A stretch of 64,000 bases of DNA from an uncultured Bacteroidia bacterium (GCA_903927965.1 CAIYPA010000525.1:20115-84114); one strand, 5' to 3'; counted from the stretch's first letter, positions 1-9,472 are shown. Numbers and translations are program-made. Notes: a model not told the origin generated them from the sequence alone.

Positions 1-1591
1 GCGGATTCATAATAAATGGGATAAAAACGACAAAACGGCTTCCTTTGCCCGGTTCGCTATAGACTTTAATATTCCCTCCGTTGGCCTCCAGAACTGCTTT
101 AACATAGCTAAGACCCAGTCCAAACCCTTTAACATTATGGATATTTCCAGAAGGAAGTCTATAGAATTTGTCAAATATCCGGGATTGTACTGCTTTGGTC
201 ATCCCAATTCCATGGTCTTCAACTGATAAGGTAATCCCTTTCGGACAGTTGTTTGTCAAAACTAGGATATGGGGTGCATCGTTGGAATATTTATTTGCGT
301 TATCCAAAAGGTTGTATATCAAGTTTGTAAAGTGTATTGGATCGGTCGTGGCAACCGGATTTTCTGCCTCAAGCCTTGTCTCAATATGGCCACCTCTTTT
401 TTCAACCTGAATGAATATACTTTGTATCACCTCTTCGATCAGTTGGTGGAGATCAATAACCTGAAAATTAAATTCAAACTCCTTCTTGTCGAACCTTGCA
501 ATCCGGAGGATCTGTTCAACTTGTTCGTTCATCCGTGAATTTTCCTTTTTGATCATTCCGGCAAAAAATCGGACTTTCTCCTCATTGTTGATTACCTTGT
601 CATTTGAAATCGAATCGGCCGCTATGGAGATGGTTGCAATAGGGGTCTTGAATTCATGGGTCATGTTGTTAATGAAATCGGATTTCATTTCTGAAATTTT
701 TTTCTGTTTGATTATCAGATATATACTTAACGAGAAAGTGAGGAAGATGATCAAGGTAAATAGAGTGGAAAGGATGAGCAATTTGGTTGTTGTCCGGCCA
801 ATAAATTGATCACGGTCAGGAAAGTAAACTGCAAGTCCGATATTTTTTCTGAATATATCATTTGGGAAAAGGTTTACTTTGTACAATCTGTTCAAAGCTG
901 CATTTTTCTGAAACAGGATACCCATGCTGTCAGCCCTATTGATCGAATATTTAAAATCGATAGGGATTGCTTTTTCAGACAGTTCCTCCCTGAGGATTTT
1001 ATTTAATTGGTTTTCATCGATGTATCGTCCTGTTTCCCAATTGCTGTATTCAACTTTGATCCGATGGGACAAATTTTGTAGTTGCTCGATTTTTTTTTCA
1101 ACTTTTATTCCCAATTCCTTATTTCCTGAAACAATTAAAGAATCGGTAAAGGTTATAAAGGTTTGTTTCGACTGCCCTTTGGTCAATCGATGGAAAAACG
1201 CGATTGTATCCTTTAGAATATCATGGTTTCCTGTTGAATTTAACAATGCCCTTTGAGAAGCAATCACTCTTAATCTTCCAGTTGTTGTATCTTTTTTTAT
1301 GGTTACCTCAATATCTGCTGTTCCAGGGACAGGCGGTGGAGGGGGTGGTAGAAAAAAAGTATTTACGTCAAATTTTGAACTGTCATTATCATTTAGATTT
1401 TTAATGATTTTAAGGTCAAAACCTGTCTCCAGCCGGTTCACTGTTTTATTCATTGCATCATTGACGGACCGATCGAAAAGTTCATTTCTTACTTTGACAG
1501 AATTGTTAAACCAGTAGGTTTGTACTGCAATAATTCCCAAAAGGGAAATTCCCATTAGTATCACCAGCCCGGTAATTATTCTTTTATTCAT
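1..1591 (-). CDS. Sensor histidine kinase, 5' part (runs off left edge)
   Basis: This is an inner-membrane two-component sensor kinase whose 3' end lies outside the window. Translation from 1591 gives an N-terminal membrane helix (residues 5-26), a periplasmic region of about 230 residues that includes a run of six prolines (82-87), and a second helix near 280-300. The cytoplasmic part has an H-box (MTHEFKTP, phospho-acceptor His312), an N-box (NLLDNANKY) and G boxes (DHGIGM, GFGLGL). These motifs make the HisKA/HATPase call firm. The cognate response regulator is not visible and could lie just past position 1. The gene is divergent from a small exported protein, and phased TTAAC boxes lie between them. 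The periplasmic sensor part matches no family I recognise. Confidence 0.95.
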   Translation of the reverse strand, partial: MNKRIITGLVILMGISLLGIIAVQTYWFNNSVKVRNELFDRSVNDAMNKTVNRLETGFDLKIIKNLNDNDSSKFDVNTFFLPPPPPPVPGTADIEVTIKKDTTTGRLRVIASQRALLNSTGNHDILKDTIAFFHRLTKGQSKQTFITFTDSLIVSGNKELGIKVEKKIEQLQNLSHRIKVEYSNWETGRYIDENQLNKILREELSEKAIPIDFKYSINRADSMGILFQKNAALNRLYKVNLFPNDIFRKNIGLAVYFPDRDQFIGRTTTKLLILSTLFTLIIFLTFSLSIYLIIKQKKISEMKSDFINNMTHEFKTPIATISIAADSISNDKVINNEEKVRFFAGMIKKENSRMNEQVEQILRIARFDKKEFEFNFQVIDLHQLIEEVIQSIFIQVEKRGGHIETRLEAENPVATTDPIHFTNLIYNLLDNANKYSNDAPHILVLTNNCPKGITLSVEDHGIGMTKAVQSRIFDKFYRLPSGNIHNVKGFGLGLSYVKAVLEANGGNIKVYSEPGKGSRFVVFIPFIMNP

Positions 1592-1657
1592 CTTCAAATC
1601 ATTTGCTAAATTTTTGTCCAGAAATAACTTTCATAACTTCACTCTAACATTGGAAAT

Positions 1658-1665
1658 CAAAAATA
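1658..1665 (-). promoter_or_regulatory. Possible -7 element for the histidine kinase
   Basis: On the minus strand the bases read TATTTTTG, which fits the Bacteroidetes -7 consensus TAnnTTTG. A GTTG about 22 bases upstream is only a weak match to the -33 TTTG. Confidence 0.35.
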
Positions 1666-1692
1666 GTCATTAATATTTCCCTGTTTTCAACT

Positions 1693-1729
1693 TTAACTTT
1701 ACCTTAACACTTTTTCACAAGGCCTTAAC
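1693..1729 (+). promoter_or_regulatory. Three phased TTAAC boxes, likely response-regulator site
   Basis: TTAAC occurs at 1693-1697, 1704-1708 and 1725-1729. The first two are 11 bp apart (TTAAC-N6-TTAAC) and the third is 21 bp further, so all face the same side of the helix. Direct half-sites about 11 bp apart are typical of OmpR/PhoB-family regulators. The last box overlaps the -33 region of the rightward promoter, which lacks a TTTG, as expected for activated promoters. That the adjacent kinase's partner binds here is inference. Confidence 0.5.
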
Positions 1730-1751
1730 CTTATTAGGACATTAAACATCC

Positions 1752-1759
1752 TATTTTTG
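1752..1759 (+). promoter_or_regulatory. -7 promoter element for the exported protein at 1807
   Basis: TATTTTTG matches TAnnTTTG exactly and there is no matching -33 element. It predicts transcription starting near 1764, which would exclude the TTG start at 1762 and favour the ATG at 1807. Confidence 0.5.
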
Positions 1760-1806
1760 GATTGTGTTCAAAAATGAAAAGTTATTTACTTATAAAATTA
1801 ATTAAA

Positions 1807-2529
1807 ATGAAACTTTTTTCAAATTTTAAAAACCATTATGGGACTGTCCTGTTCCTTTGGGGATTGTTTTTTATAGCTTCCTCATTCACCTTCCGCCCTG
1901 TGGAAGATGTGGCACTGGTGGATAATGCTCCCCAAAAAAAAGTGCAAAGGGTTAAAGTTCTGATCAACAAGGATGGAAAGACGACTTCAATTGATACGAC
2001 TTTTAATCTGGCTGATGAAAAGGCTGTTCAGGTTAAGGTCGATTCGATACTCAAGAAGGCCGAAATTGTTGGTAATGTGGATGGAAAGTCTGTTGTTCAT
2101 ATGCATAAAGGTGCTGCTAAGGTATTGAGATTGAATAGAACCTCACGAAATAATTTACCTGGAAGCCAGCAGTTTGACGTTTTCATTCAAAGTGATGATT
2201 CTACAGGAAAGGACCATGAAAAGAGAATCATTTATTTTGGCGACAATGGCAAGATGGAATTCTCAGGCGATATGGATCCCAACGGCCTGGTTCCTCCCCC
2301 GCCACCTCCTCCGTTACCTAAATTGTCAAAATCGAATCGCAGTTTCATCCAAATAGGAACCGATCCTTTTAGTTTTGATACAAAAGATGCCTCGATAATT
2401 TCGTATGAGAAAAAGGATATTGGAAAAGGGCTGGAGAAAATCACTATTATCAGAAAGAAACGAACCGAAAATGATACCAATAAGGATGTAGAGGTCAAAG
2501 TTGAAGTCACGGATGACCAGAAGAAATAG
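1807..2529 (+). CDS. Exported protein of unknown function with polyproline run
   Basis: This 240-residue protein has an N-terminal hydrophobic segment (about residues 12-28), consistent with export. I chose the ATG at 1807 because upstream in-frame starts at 1762 (TTG) and 1774 would put extra charged residues before the hydrophobic segment and lie at or next to the predicted transcription start. The mature part is rich in Lys, Asp and Ser, has no recognisable catalytic motif, and carries seven prolines in a row near residue 162. The divergent sensor kinase also has a proline run in its periplasmic part, so this product could be a ligand or target of the kinase; that is a guess from position only. 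I do not recognise a family. Confidence 0.75.
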   Translation: MKLFSNFKNHYGTVLFLWGLFFIASSFTFRPVEDVALVDNAPQKKVQRVKVLINKDGKTTSIDTTFNLADEKAVQVKVDSILKKAEIVGNVDGKSVVHMHKGAAKVLRLNRTSRNNLPGSQQFDVFIQSDDSTGKDHEKRIIYFGDNGKMEFSGDMDPNGLVPPPPPPPLPKLSKSNRSFIQIGTDPFSFDTKDASIISYEKKDIGKGLEKITIIRKKRTENDTNKDVEVKVEVTDDQKK

Positions 2530-2565
2530 GGCGATTGCTATTAAATTAATAATCAGAGAAATAAT

Positions 2566-2597
2566 AGAAAAAGGCGGAATTGATCCCGCCTTTTTCT
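2566..2597. terminator. Bidirectional terminator between convergent genes
   Basis: A perfect 12-bp stem (AGAAAAAGGCGG with CCGCCTTTTTCT) encloses an 8-base loop. The A-run on one side and the T-run on the other let it work for both the gene ending at 2529 and the gene ending at 2617. Confidence 0.9.
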
Positions 2598-2616
2598 ATT
2601 TGAATGACTACTTTAA

Positions 2617-4113
2617 TTACGCTGGCATAGGAGGCAATGTCCAAGGTGCACGATAAGTATGTTTGATCAATTCGGCTGCAAATTCAGTTGCAGGAACCGG
2701 TTCAGTATAAACTTTGTCAAATGTTGGATGTCCATCATGGATGCTGAATTTATCCTCAAGAACGATTTTGATTTTTTCATCAGCGGTGATGTTGGTGAAT
2801 TTCATATTTGGCCCATCCCATTCCAACTCCTTATTTAGGGTCTGAAGGCGAACAGCCAAAACCCCCATTACAACCATTTCGTTGAATGGTCCTGATTGAC
2901 TAAAATCAGATGCAGTTTTTACACGCGATGCTGGTGATTCTTTTGCTGCACGTACCCAATCCATTTCGTGTGTAAGAGGAGCAACACGGCGGCGGAATTT
3001 TGGAGCCTCAGGTTTGTCCTGTTTACCATCAGGACGCAAAATCCAAGGATTTACGCCATAACAGCCACAAACTAAAACACCTTTTGTACCATGGAAGAAA
3101 ACGCAACCACCTTGATCGTTAGGATTCTTTCCTGCTGGCCATCCAGCTGGAAGCATTGGTTTGATACCACCATCATACCAATATACTTCAACTTGTGGAA
3201 GTTTTACTTTTGAACCAACCTTTGTTGTTCTGGAAGGGAAAGTCAGTTTAACGGATTGGGCAGTTGGAGCGCAGTCCTGAAGTAATAAAGTTGAATTGCC
3301 CTGAGCCTTAATAGGGTAACCAAGTTCAAGACCCATAAATACAGGGTGTAAAATATGGCAAGCCATATCGCCAAGTGCCCCTGTTCCGTAAGCCCACCAT
3401 CCGCGCCAGTTCCAGGGATGATAAAGTGAATTGTATGGGCGCATTTTTGCTGGACCGGTAAAAAGGTCCCAATCTAAAGTTTCAGGAATTGTTTGTGTTT
3501 CTTTTGGTGTATTTAGCCCTTGTGGCCAGATTGGACGATCTGTGAAAGCTTCAACTTTGGTAACTTCCCCGATCTCACCATTGGCGATCCATTCACACGT
3601 AAGGTTGACACCTTCGCCTGATGAACCCTGATTACCCATCTGAGAGGCAATTTTGTATTTATCAGCAAGTTTGGTCAATAAACGTGATTCATAAACTGTG
3701 TGGGTAAGTGGTTTTTGTACATAAACACTTTTTCCCAGAGTGATGGCATGAGATGCGATGATCGCGTGGGTGTGGTCAGCCGTGGCTACTAATACGCCAT
3801 CAATTGATTTGCCAATCTCATCATACATTACTCTCCAGTCTTTGTACTTTTTAGCATCAGGATATTCTTTAAAACAACCTTCGGCATACTTCCAGTCAAC
3901 ATCACAAAGGGCAACGATGTTTTCTGATTTAAGGTTCTTTAAATTTCCATGACCCATCCCGCCAATACCGACACCAGCGATATTCAACTTGTCACTTGGA
4001 GCCTTATGACCCAGACCTGCAATTGTGTTTGAGGGTAAAATGGTGATCGCCGCAGCCGCTGCCGCACCCGTACCCAAAAAGCCCCTTCTTGAAACTTTGT
4101 TGTTCTCTTTCAT
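2617..4113 (-). CDS. Tat-exported Gfo/Idh/MocA family oxidoreductase
   Basis: This 498-residue protein begins with a twin-arginine signal (SRRGFLG, then an Ala-rich hydrophobic stretch), so it is probably exported folded with its NAD(P) cofactor. The Rossmann domain shows GVGIGGMG near residue 47 and a QKP motif near 133 in place of the usual EKP. A long C-terminal alpha/beta domain follows. The family oxidises or otherwise transforms sugars and sugar derivatives. Exported Bacteroidota members often sit near glycoside hydrolases, and here the GH2 enzyme lies directly upstream on the same strand with a 196-base gap. The substrate cannot be read from sequence. Confidence 0.93.
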   Translation of the reverse strand: MKENNKVSRRGFLGTGAAAAAAITILPSNTIAGLGHKAPSDKLNIAGVGIGGMGHGNLKNLKSENIVALCDVDWKYAEGCFKEYPDAKKYKDWRVMYDEIGKSIDGVLVATADHTHAIIASHAITLGKSVYVQKPLTHTVYESRLLTKLADKYKIASQMGNQGSSGEGVNLTCEWIANGEIGEVTKVEAFTDRPIWPQGLNTPKETQTIPETLDWDLFTGPAKMRPYNSLYHPWNWRGWWAYGTGALGDMACHILHPVFMGLELGYPIKAQGNSTLLLQDCAPTAQSVKLTFPSRTTKVGSKVKLPQVEVYWYDGGIKPMLPAGWPAGKNPNDQGGCVFFHGTKGVLVCGCYGVNPWILRPDGKQDKPEAPKFRRRVAPLTHEMDWVRAAKESPASRVKTASDFSQSGPFNEMVVMGVLAVRLQTLNKELEWDGPNMKFTNITADEKIKIVLEDKFSIHDGHPTFDKVYTEPVPATEFAAELIKHTYRAPWTLPPMPA

Positions 4114-4309
4114 GGTAATAAATTAATCTTATAAAGTTTGATGTTTTGTAATCGACCGCTAAAGATATTGGTTCTTTGTGATACGAACAAATTTTTTCAG
4201 ATTTTTATTGTGCTTAAATTAAATGGAGGTATTTACCCTTTTGGAGCAAGAAAATATTTATTCCATTATTGAGTCAATATTTTTATAATCAGCATTATAG
4301 ATCTTAGTA

Positions 4310-6754
4310 TTACTCAATATTGATCTCAATTACAGCTTCTTTTAGCCAGGGTGAACTAAAGGTAACTTTGCTTTTCCCTTTTTTCCCTGATGACTGTAAA
4401 TAAGCAATCATTTTTCCGTGATAAACCCGTTGCTTATTATCAGTATAGTCTTCCATATCAGTGGGGTTGCTGGCTTCAAGACCTATAAGTTTAACATTTC
4501 CATCAGTAGTGCAGGTAACTTCATCATCTGCTAGTAGTACCGGTTTTCCACTTTCATCAACAATCTGTATTTCGATTTGTGCTACACCTTTAATAAAAGA
4601 TATATTTTTATTTACTGCTTCTACGTGGACTGCATAAGGTCGGTTACTCGTTTCAATGGAATATCTTGCCGCTTCAAGTCCGGAATTGTACCCAATTACC
4701 TCAAGTTTTCCGGCAATAAAAGGGATATCCCAGAAATTGACTCCGGTTTCATCATTGTGATCCTGTAGTACACCGATTTCTTTGCCATTCAACAAAAGTT
4801 GTAACTTACTACAATTGGTATAACCCACAATTCGAATTGTGTCTCCGTTGTGATAGTTCCATAAAGGTAATGCGTCTATTGATAATTGGTTGTTGGTTCT
4901 CCTTTTTTTATAGGTACCGGCATAGATCATTGGTTTATCCGACCATAGGCTTTCACGAAAGTATGCTCTTGGCTTTTTGAATCCGGCCAGATCTATCAGA
5001 CCAGAGGTAAATCCGCGAGAAGGCCAACTGTGCGATTCACCGAGATAATCAAATCCGGTCCAAAGAAACTGTCCAAAAATAAAATCATTGTCACGAACCG
5101 CTTTCCAGGCTTCCATGGAGTGGCCATTTTCACTTCCATATAAGATTCTTTTGGGATAGGAAGTATGGTCCTGTTTGTACCTGCTTTCAGTATAATTGTA
5201 ACCTGCAACATCAAGTGCTCCTGGATATTCTGTTTCATTTGACATTACCGGGCCGGCTAGACCTGCGGTTACAGATCGGATAGGATCATTGGCCTTTACA
5301 ATTGCAGCAAGCTTTTTTGCAATCGTACCCAATCTTTCAGCCTTGGGTTGGTCGGGAAGGTATCCTTTTGTATGCTGCTGTCCAATCCCTTCCTTATCCA
5401 GAATGGGGTGGGAATATGGATCATTGGGATAATCGACCTCATTTCCGATACTCCACATAAATACGGATGGATGATTCCTATCACGAAGCACCATATCCTT
5501 TAAATCGATTTCTCCCCATTTTTCAAAGAATTCGGCAGAGCCGTCAAAGCCAGGTTTTCCCACATTCCAACCTTCGATCCATTTTTTCTTTGAAAATTCC
5601 CACTCGTCAAAGGCTTCGTCAAGCACCAACAACCCCAACTGATCGCAAAGATCGTAAAGTAAAGGTGCCTGTGGATTATGACTGCACCTTATCGCATTAC
5701 AACCGATTGATTTCAAAGTAATTAACCTGCGTTCAAGTACCTCTTTGGGAACTGCGGAACCCAGGCAACCTGCGTCATGGTGCAAACAAACCCCTTTAAT
5801 TTTCATAGATTTTTCATTCAATGAAAAACCCTTGTCAGGATCAAATCCAAGCGTCCGGATACCCATATTTTCTTTAGATTGATCAATCATTTTGCCGTCC
5901 TGAAAAACAGAGGTCACCAATTGATAGAGGTTGGGAGAATCGACACTCCATAAATTTGGCTTCTCGACTTTGATATCCTGTGCTAATTCTGCTGAAAGGC
6001 TTGAATTTAAATTCAGCTTCCCGGTGGATTTAGCAATGGTCTTATTCTCATTGTTGATAATTTCCTGAACAACAGTGATGTGAACTGGATTAACAGATGT
6101 ATTTATTATAGTAGTTTTGGTTTGGACTAAAGCTTGATTTAAAGAAATTGACTTTGTTGAACTATAAACGCCCCATAAACTGATGTGAACTGGATTTTTA
6201 TAAACAAGGTAAACATCGCGGTAAATACCAGAACCCGTGTACCAACGTGAATCGGCATATTTACTATGATCGACACGTACAGCAATTGTATTTTTTTCTC
6301 CGAACTTTAGATGGGGGGTAAGATTATATTGAAAAGAAATATAACCATTTGGGCGGATTCCTAATGAAATACCATTGACAAACACTTCTGAATTGCGGTA
6401 AACTCCTTCAAAATAGATATATACATTTTGGATGGTTTCCGGTGTCGGAATATTTAGTGTTTTTCGATACCAGGCAATACCCCCGGGCAAGTAACCTGTC
6501 GCAGATGCAAAATTTTGGTTTAGTGGCCCTTCTACGCTCCAGTCGTGGGGCAGGTCCACTATCCGCCATTTCGAGTCATCAAATTCAGGGGACGAAGCTT
6601 TTTCAAAGTCCCCTTTTTGGAATTTCCAACCATCGTTTATTTTAAATGAAAGGCCTGGCCCGGATTGGCCGGTTACAAAAGAAGGTGCCAGTAGTAACGT
6701 GAACAATAAAGTAATAAAAACACCTGCTCTTTTGTTGATAAAAAAAGATTTCAT
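4310..6754 (-). CDS. Glycoside hydrolase family 2 beta-galactosidase-like enzyme
   Basis: This 814-residue enzyme has a signal peptide ending near VTGQ (about residue 30), so it acts in the periplasm or at the cell surface. The order is a sugar-binding jelly-roll domain (about 35-190), an Ig-like domain (about 195-300), a TIM barrel (about 300-600) and C-terminal beta-sandwich domains. The acid/base Glu is in WSIGNE (Glu439) and the nucleophile in YGSEN (Glu542), both standard for GH2. The RCSHNP motif near 357 is also typical. The family includes beta-galactosidases, glucuronidases and mannosidases; the overall layout fits the beta-galactosidase-like branch, but specificity is not certain. 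Confidence 0.93.
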   Translation of the reverse strand: MKSFFINKRAGVFITLLFTLLLAPSFVTGQSGPGLSFKINDGWKFQKGDFEKASSPEFDDSKWRIVDLPHDWSVEGPLNQNFASATGYLPGGIAWYRKTLNIPTPETIQNVYIYFEGVYRNSEVFVNGISLGIRPNGYISFQYNLTPHLKFGEKNTIAVRVDHSKYADSRWYTGSGIYRDVYLVYKNPVHISLWGVYSSTKSISLNQALVQTKTTIINTSVNPVHITVVQEIINNENKTIAKSTGKLNLNSSLSAELAQDIKVEKPNLWSVDSPNLYQLVTSVFQDGKMIDQSKENMGIRTLGFDPDKGFSLNEKSMKIKGVCLHHDAGCLGSAVPKEVLERRLITLKSIGCNAIRCSHNPQAPLLYDLCDQLGLLVLDEAFDEWEFSKKKWIEGWNVGKPGFDGSAEFFEKWGEIDLKDMVLRDRNHPSVFMWSIGNEVDYPNDPYSHPILDKEGIGQQHTKGYLPDQPKAERLGTIAKKLAAIVKANDPIRSVTAGLAGPVMSNETEYPGALDVAGYNYTESRYKQDHTSYPKRILYGSENGHSMEAWKAVRDNDFIFGQFLWTGFDYLGESHSWPSRGFTSGLIDLAGFKKPRAYFRESLWSDKPMIYAGTYKKRRTNNQLSIDALPLWNYHNGDTIRIVGYTNCSKLQLLLNGKEIGVLQDHNDETGVNFWDIPFIAGKLEVIGYNSGLEAARYSIETSNRPYAVHVEAVNKNISFIKGVAQIEIQIVDESGKPVLLADDEVTCTTDGNVKLIGLEASNPTDMEDYTDNKQRVYHGKMIAYLQSSGKKGKSKVTFSSPWLKEAVIEINIE

Positions 6755-6829
6755 AGGGGATGATATTCGTTACAATTGAATCGTACAAACTAAATCTGCA
6801 TTTTATGGATTAATTGAGTCCGTTTTCGG

Positions 6830-9136
6830 TTATTGAGAATGGGCAATCCTAAAACCGACAGTACTGAAGTGCTCTTCGGGACTATTATCGTCCCGATTGG
6901 TTACCCTAGTATATGGCCCATCGTCGTCCCACCCACCACCGCGATTTACGCGTGTTGTGCCTGAGGATGGTCCGGTTGGATTGTTATGTGAATTATTGTT
7001 GTATTCTCCAAACCAATCACTGCACCATTCCCAGACATTTCCAGTCATATCATAAAGACCCCATTCATTGGCCAGTTTCTGTTTTACTGGATGGGTTTTC
7101 CCGCCACTGTTATCAGCATACCATGCAAAGTCACCGAGTTTTTTTTCATTATTGGTTCCAGACCAGGTACTTTTGGTACCTGAAGGAGATGTCGAAGCAC
7201 AATATTCCCATTCAGATTCAGTTGGAAGCCTGTAGTTTTTCCCGGTTATAGCGTTCAACTTTTGAATAAACTCCTGAGTCTCATTCCAGCAAACCCTTTC
7301 AACAGGCAGTTCATCTCCTTTGTTGTTGCTTACATTGTACTCCATTACAGATTTAAATAAAGCTTGGGTCACCTCCATATCACACATATAAAAACCATCA
7401 ATTTCAACCGAATGTACCGGTTTTTCAATACTTCGGCCATCGCTGGTGCCCATTCTGAAGCTTCCCCCTTTTATGAAAACCATTGTAAAGTTTATCCCAT
7501 TTACTGATTCATTAAAAGATTTGGGAGTTAAATCAAAATCATAAGTCGTTTCACCGCGTGCTTTTACGACACTAATATTCTTTATAATCCTTTGAACACC
7601 CCGTTCGAGGCGTACCGAATGATTTCCCGTGGTAAGAGTCGTATCAAAAGGCGTTAATCCAACTCTAATATTATCAAGATATACCTCTATTCCTGATGGT
7701 GCTGAATGAATGGCTATTTTTTGGACCTGAAATTGGGGTTCAGCCATTATGGGTTCAGTTTTAGGAGGTTCAGGTTTGGGAATTTCAGGTTTTGGAATTT
7801 CAGGTTTTGCTGGTTCCACTTGTTGCTTTGGAATATTGTTGTCTGAAGGTGTATTTTTGGTTGGGGCTGATGTAACTTTCTTAACTTCTGTCGAATGACC
7901 TCTTGTAAGTTGCTCACTTAGCAAGGTAACTTTATTTTCAGCGATCGTAACTATTTTACTTACCGTAATAAAGTTCTGTCGGTTTAGTTCGACCGTTTGA
8001 TCACCTATAAGAAGGCTATCAATCGTATTGGGTGTTACGTTGTAATTTGTCCCGTTGATTGTGATTGTTGCCCCTGATGGTTTTGTAATTACATTGAGTG
8101 AGCCATATATAGGTGTAGGCTGAAGGTCAAATTCCCGTTTTTCACCTGCAGCAACTTCAATATCCTGTTTGGCAGTTTTATGACTTTGTTTTCGTGCTTC
8201 AATTGAATAAATTCCTGCATTGAGACGACCTTTCCATGTACCATTCTCTTTTTTCTCATTGTTGATATAAATCGTTGCATCAGCTTGTGTTTTAATATTT
8301 ACATCAGCAAAAGTAGGTACCAATGTCATCGACACTTGCGTGATTGTCCCATCCGTGACCATTATTTTGAATGTTGTTGGCTCATACATCTCCTTAATTA
8401 TCTGGACCGTATGTTCGCCAGTTGGCAGAGCATCACTTTGGCATGGGGTTTTCTGGGCTAAAAATTTACCGTCAATGGCAACTCTGGCTTCAGCTTCTGG
8501 TTTAGTTGTCACTTCAATGTAACCAAAAGCAGGTTGGAGTTTTACATTAATTTCTTTTTTAGCGCCAGCAATTTCGACTATTCCAGCTTCGTTGTGGTAC
8601 AAAGGTGCTTCAATGCGATAAGTATATTTTCCTGGTTTGTGTTTGGCCTGATACGCACCACTTTTCACAAAAAGATCATTGATGAATATTGAGGCATCTG
8701 CCGGATAAGGATTGATGACCAACCATTGGCTTTCAATTGTTTCATCCACGGTAGTAATGACTTTGCCCGTTGTCAGGACCAATTCATAAACTGTAGCTTT
8801 TTCAATGGGCTGTGGAAAAAGGTAATCTCTTAATAAACCCAATTGAGGATGCGATATTGTAATTCTTTTAGCCCCGGAAGGTACGTAAACCCATATCTCT
8901 GAGGTTTTTGGAACAGTCTTAACAACACCAATCTGTCCGCAGTCGAAGGAAAATCCTGTTTGTGTAGTAACTACTTTGATGATGGCACAGATGTTGCCAT
9001 CAAAGTCCTTGAGTGGTTCGTTAACACGTGCATCAAGATCGTTTTCCAGCTTCCCGAACGACTTTACACTGATCTGTTGTGCGAATAGAGTTTCGCTAAG
9101 GGCAATAATAAGGAAGATGGTCAAAAATTTTTTCAT
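6830..9136 (-). CDS. Exported PEGA-repeat protein with C-terminal SUMF/FGE-like domain
   Basis: The 768-residue product has a signal peptide ending near LFAQ. I chose the start at 9136 because it aligns with the start of the paralogue at 12611; in-frame ATGs exist at 9157 and 9151. Residues to about 170 form a conserved N-terminal domain shared with that paralogue. PEGA-type beta repeats follow to about 420, then a Pro/Lys-rich linker built of KPE(I/P)PKPE units (about 430-465), another PEGA unit, and a SUMF domain (about 545-768) with GGSFRMG, LPTESEWEYC, GNVWEWC and RGGGW. The paired active-site cysteines of true formylglycine-generating enzymes are missing after RGGGW, so sulfatase activation is unlikely and a binding or structural role is more plausible. 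It appears to have its own promoter. Confidence 0.9.
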   Translation of the reverse strand: MKKFLTIFLIIALSETLFAQQISVKSFGKLENDLDARVNEPLKDFDGNICAIIKVVTTQTGFSFDCGQIGVVKTVPKTSEIWVYVPSGAKRITISHPQLGLLRDYLFPQPIEKATVYELVLTTGKVITTVDETIESQWLVINPYPADASIFINDLFVKSGAYQAKHKPGKYTYRIEAPLYHNEAGIVEIAGAKKEINVKLQPAFGYIEVTTKPEAEARVAIDGKFLAQKTPCQSDALPTGEHTVQIIKEMYEPTTFKIMVTDGTITQVSMTLVPTFADVNIKTQADATIYINNEKKENGTWKGRLNAGIYSIEARKQSHKTAKQDIEVAAGEKREFDLQPTPIYGSLNVITKPSGATITINGTNYNVTPNTIDSLLIGDQTVELNRQNFITVSKIVTIAENKVTLLSEQLTRGHSTEVKKVTSAPTKNTPSDNNIPKQQVEPAKPEIPKPEIPKPEPPKTEPIMAEPQFQVQKIAIHSAPSGIEVYLDNIRVGLTPFDTTLTTGNHSVRLERGVQRIIKNISVVKARGETTYDFDLTPKSFNESVNGINFTMVFIKGGSFRMGTSDGRSIEKPVHSVEIDGFYMCDMEVTQALFKSVMEYNVSNNKGDELPVERVCWNETQEFIQKLNAITGKNYRLPTESEWEYCASTSPSGTKSTWSGTNNEKKLGDFAWYADNSGGKTHPVKQKLANEWGLYDMTGNVWEWCSDWFGEYNNNSHNNPTGPSSGTTRVNRGGGWDDDGPYTRVTNRDDNSPEEHFSTVGFRIAHSQ

Positions 9137-9157
9137 TCTCTTTGCGTTCATTTTCAA

Positions 9158-9472
9158 AATAGGAACCGATCTCTGATTGAACTCAATCCCTCAAGACCGG
9201 ATCTATGTGGTTTTACCAAAAAAGCATAAATTAACACTTTCAAAGATCTGAAAATTAATGGAATAACAAACCAGGATTTTTTTTAATGACTGATATGTAA
9301 TTATATACTAAAGTTCTTTATCTGCAAAGATATAAATGAATGTGTCTAATTCAAGCAATCAACAATTTGCACTCCAAAAATGTTTTTTTGATAATTGAGC
9401 ATACAGGTACATGCTTTGAAAATTCAATGAATTCTGCCGGGATGTTATTGGTTTTCTGAATAACAAATAATC
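9158..9472. other. Intergenic region upstream of PEGA-SUMF gene
   Basis: This 315-base AT-rich gap holds the likely promoter of the PEGA-SUMF gene, listed separately at 9326-9356. No small ORF, RNA gene or strong terminator is evident in the rest. Confidence 0.6.
9326..9356 (-). promoter_or_regulatory. Promoter of the PEGA-SUMF gene
   Basis: On the minus strand it reads CTTG, 19 bases, TATCTTTG. The second element matches TAnnTTTG exactly and the first differs by one base from TTTG, with normal spacing. The leader would be about 180 bases long. Confidence 0.5.

Noticed and set aside
168..1517. Several short plus-strand ORFs at the left edge
   Set aside because: They all overlap the histidine kinase on the minus strand, whose motifs are unmistakable.
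1762..1806. Longer form of the exported protein starting at TTG 1762 or ATG 1774
   Set aside because: Both starts lie at or very near the predicted transcription start and add charged residues ahead of the signal-like segment.
2232..2510. Minus-strand ORF with a glycine run opposite the exported protein at 1807
   Set aside because: It is the antisense reading of the polyproline codons and has no start context, signal or family pattern.
6830..7500. Active formylglycine-generating enzyme
   Set aside because: The active-site cysteines are absent, and no sulfatase gene is seen in the window.
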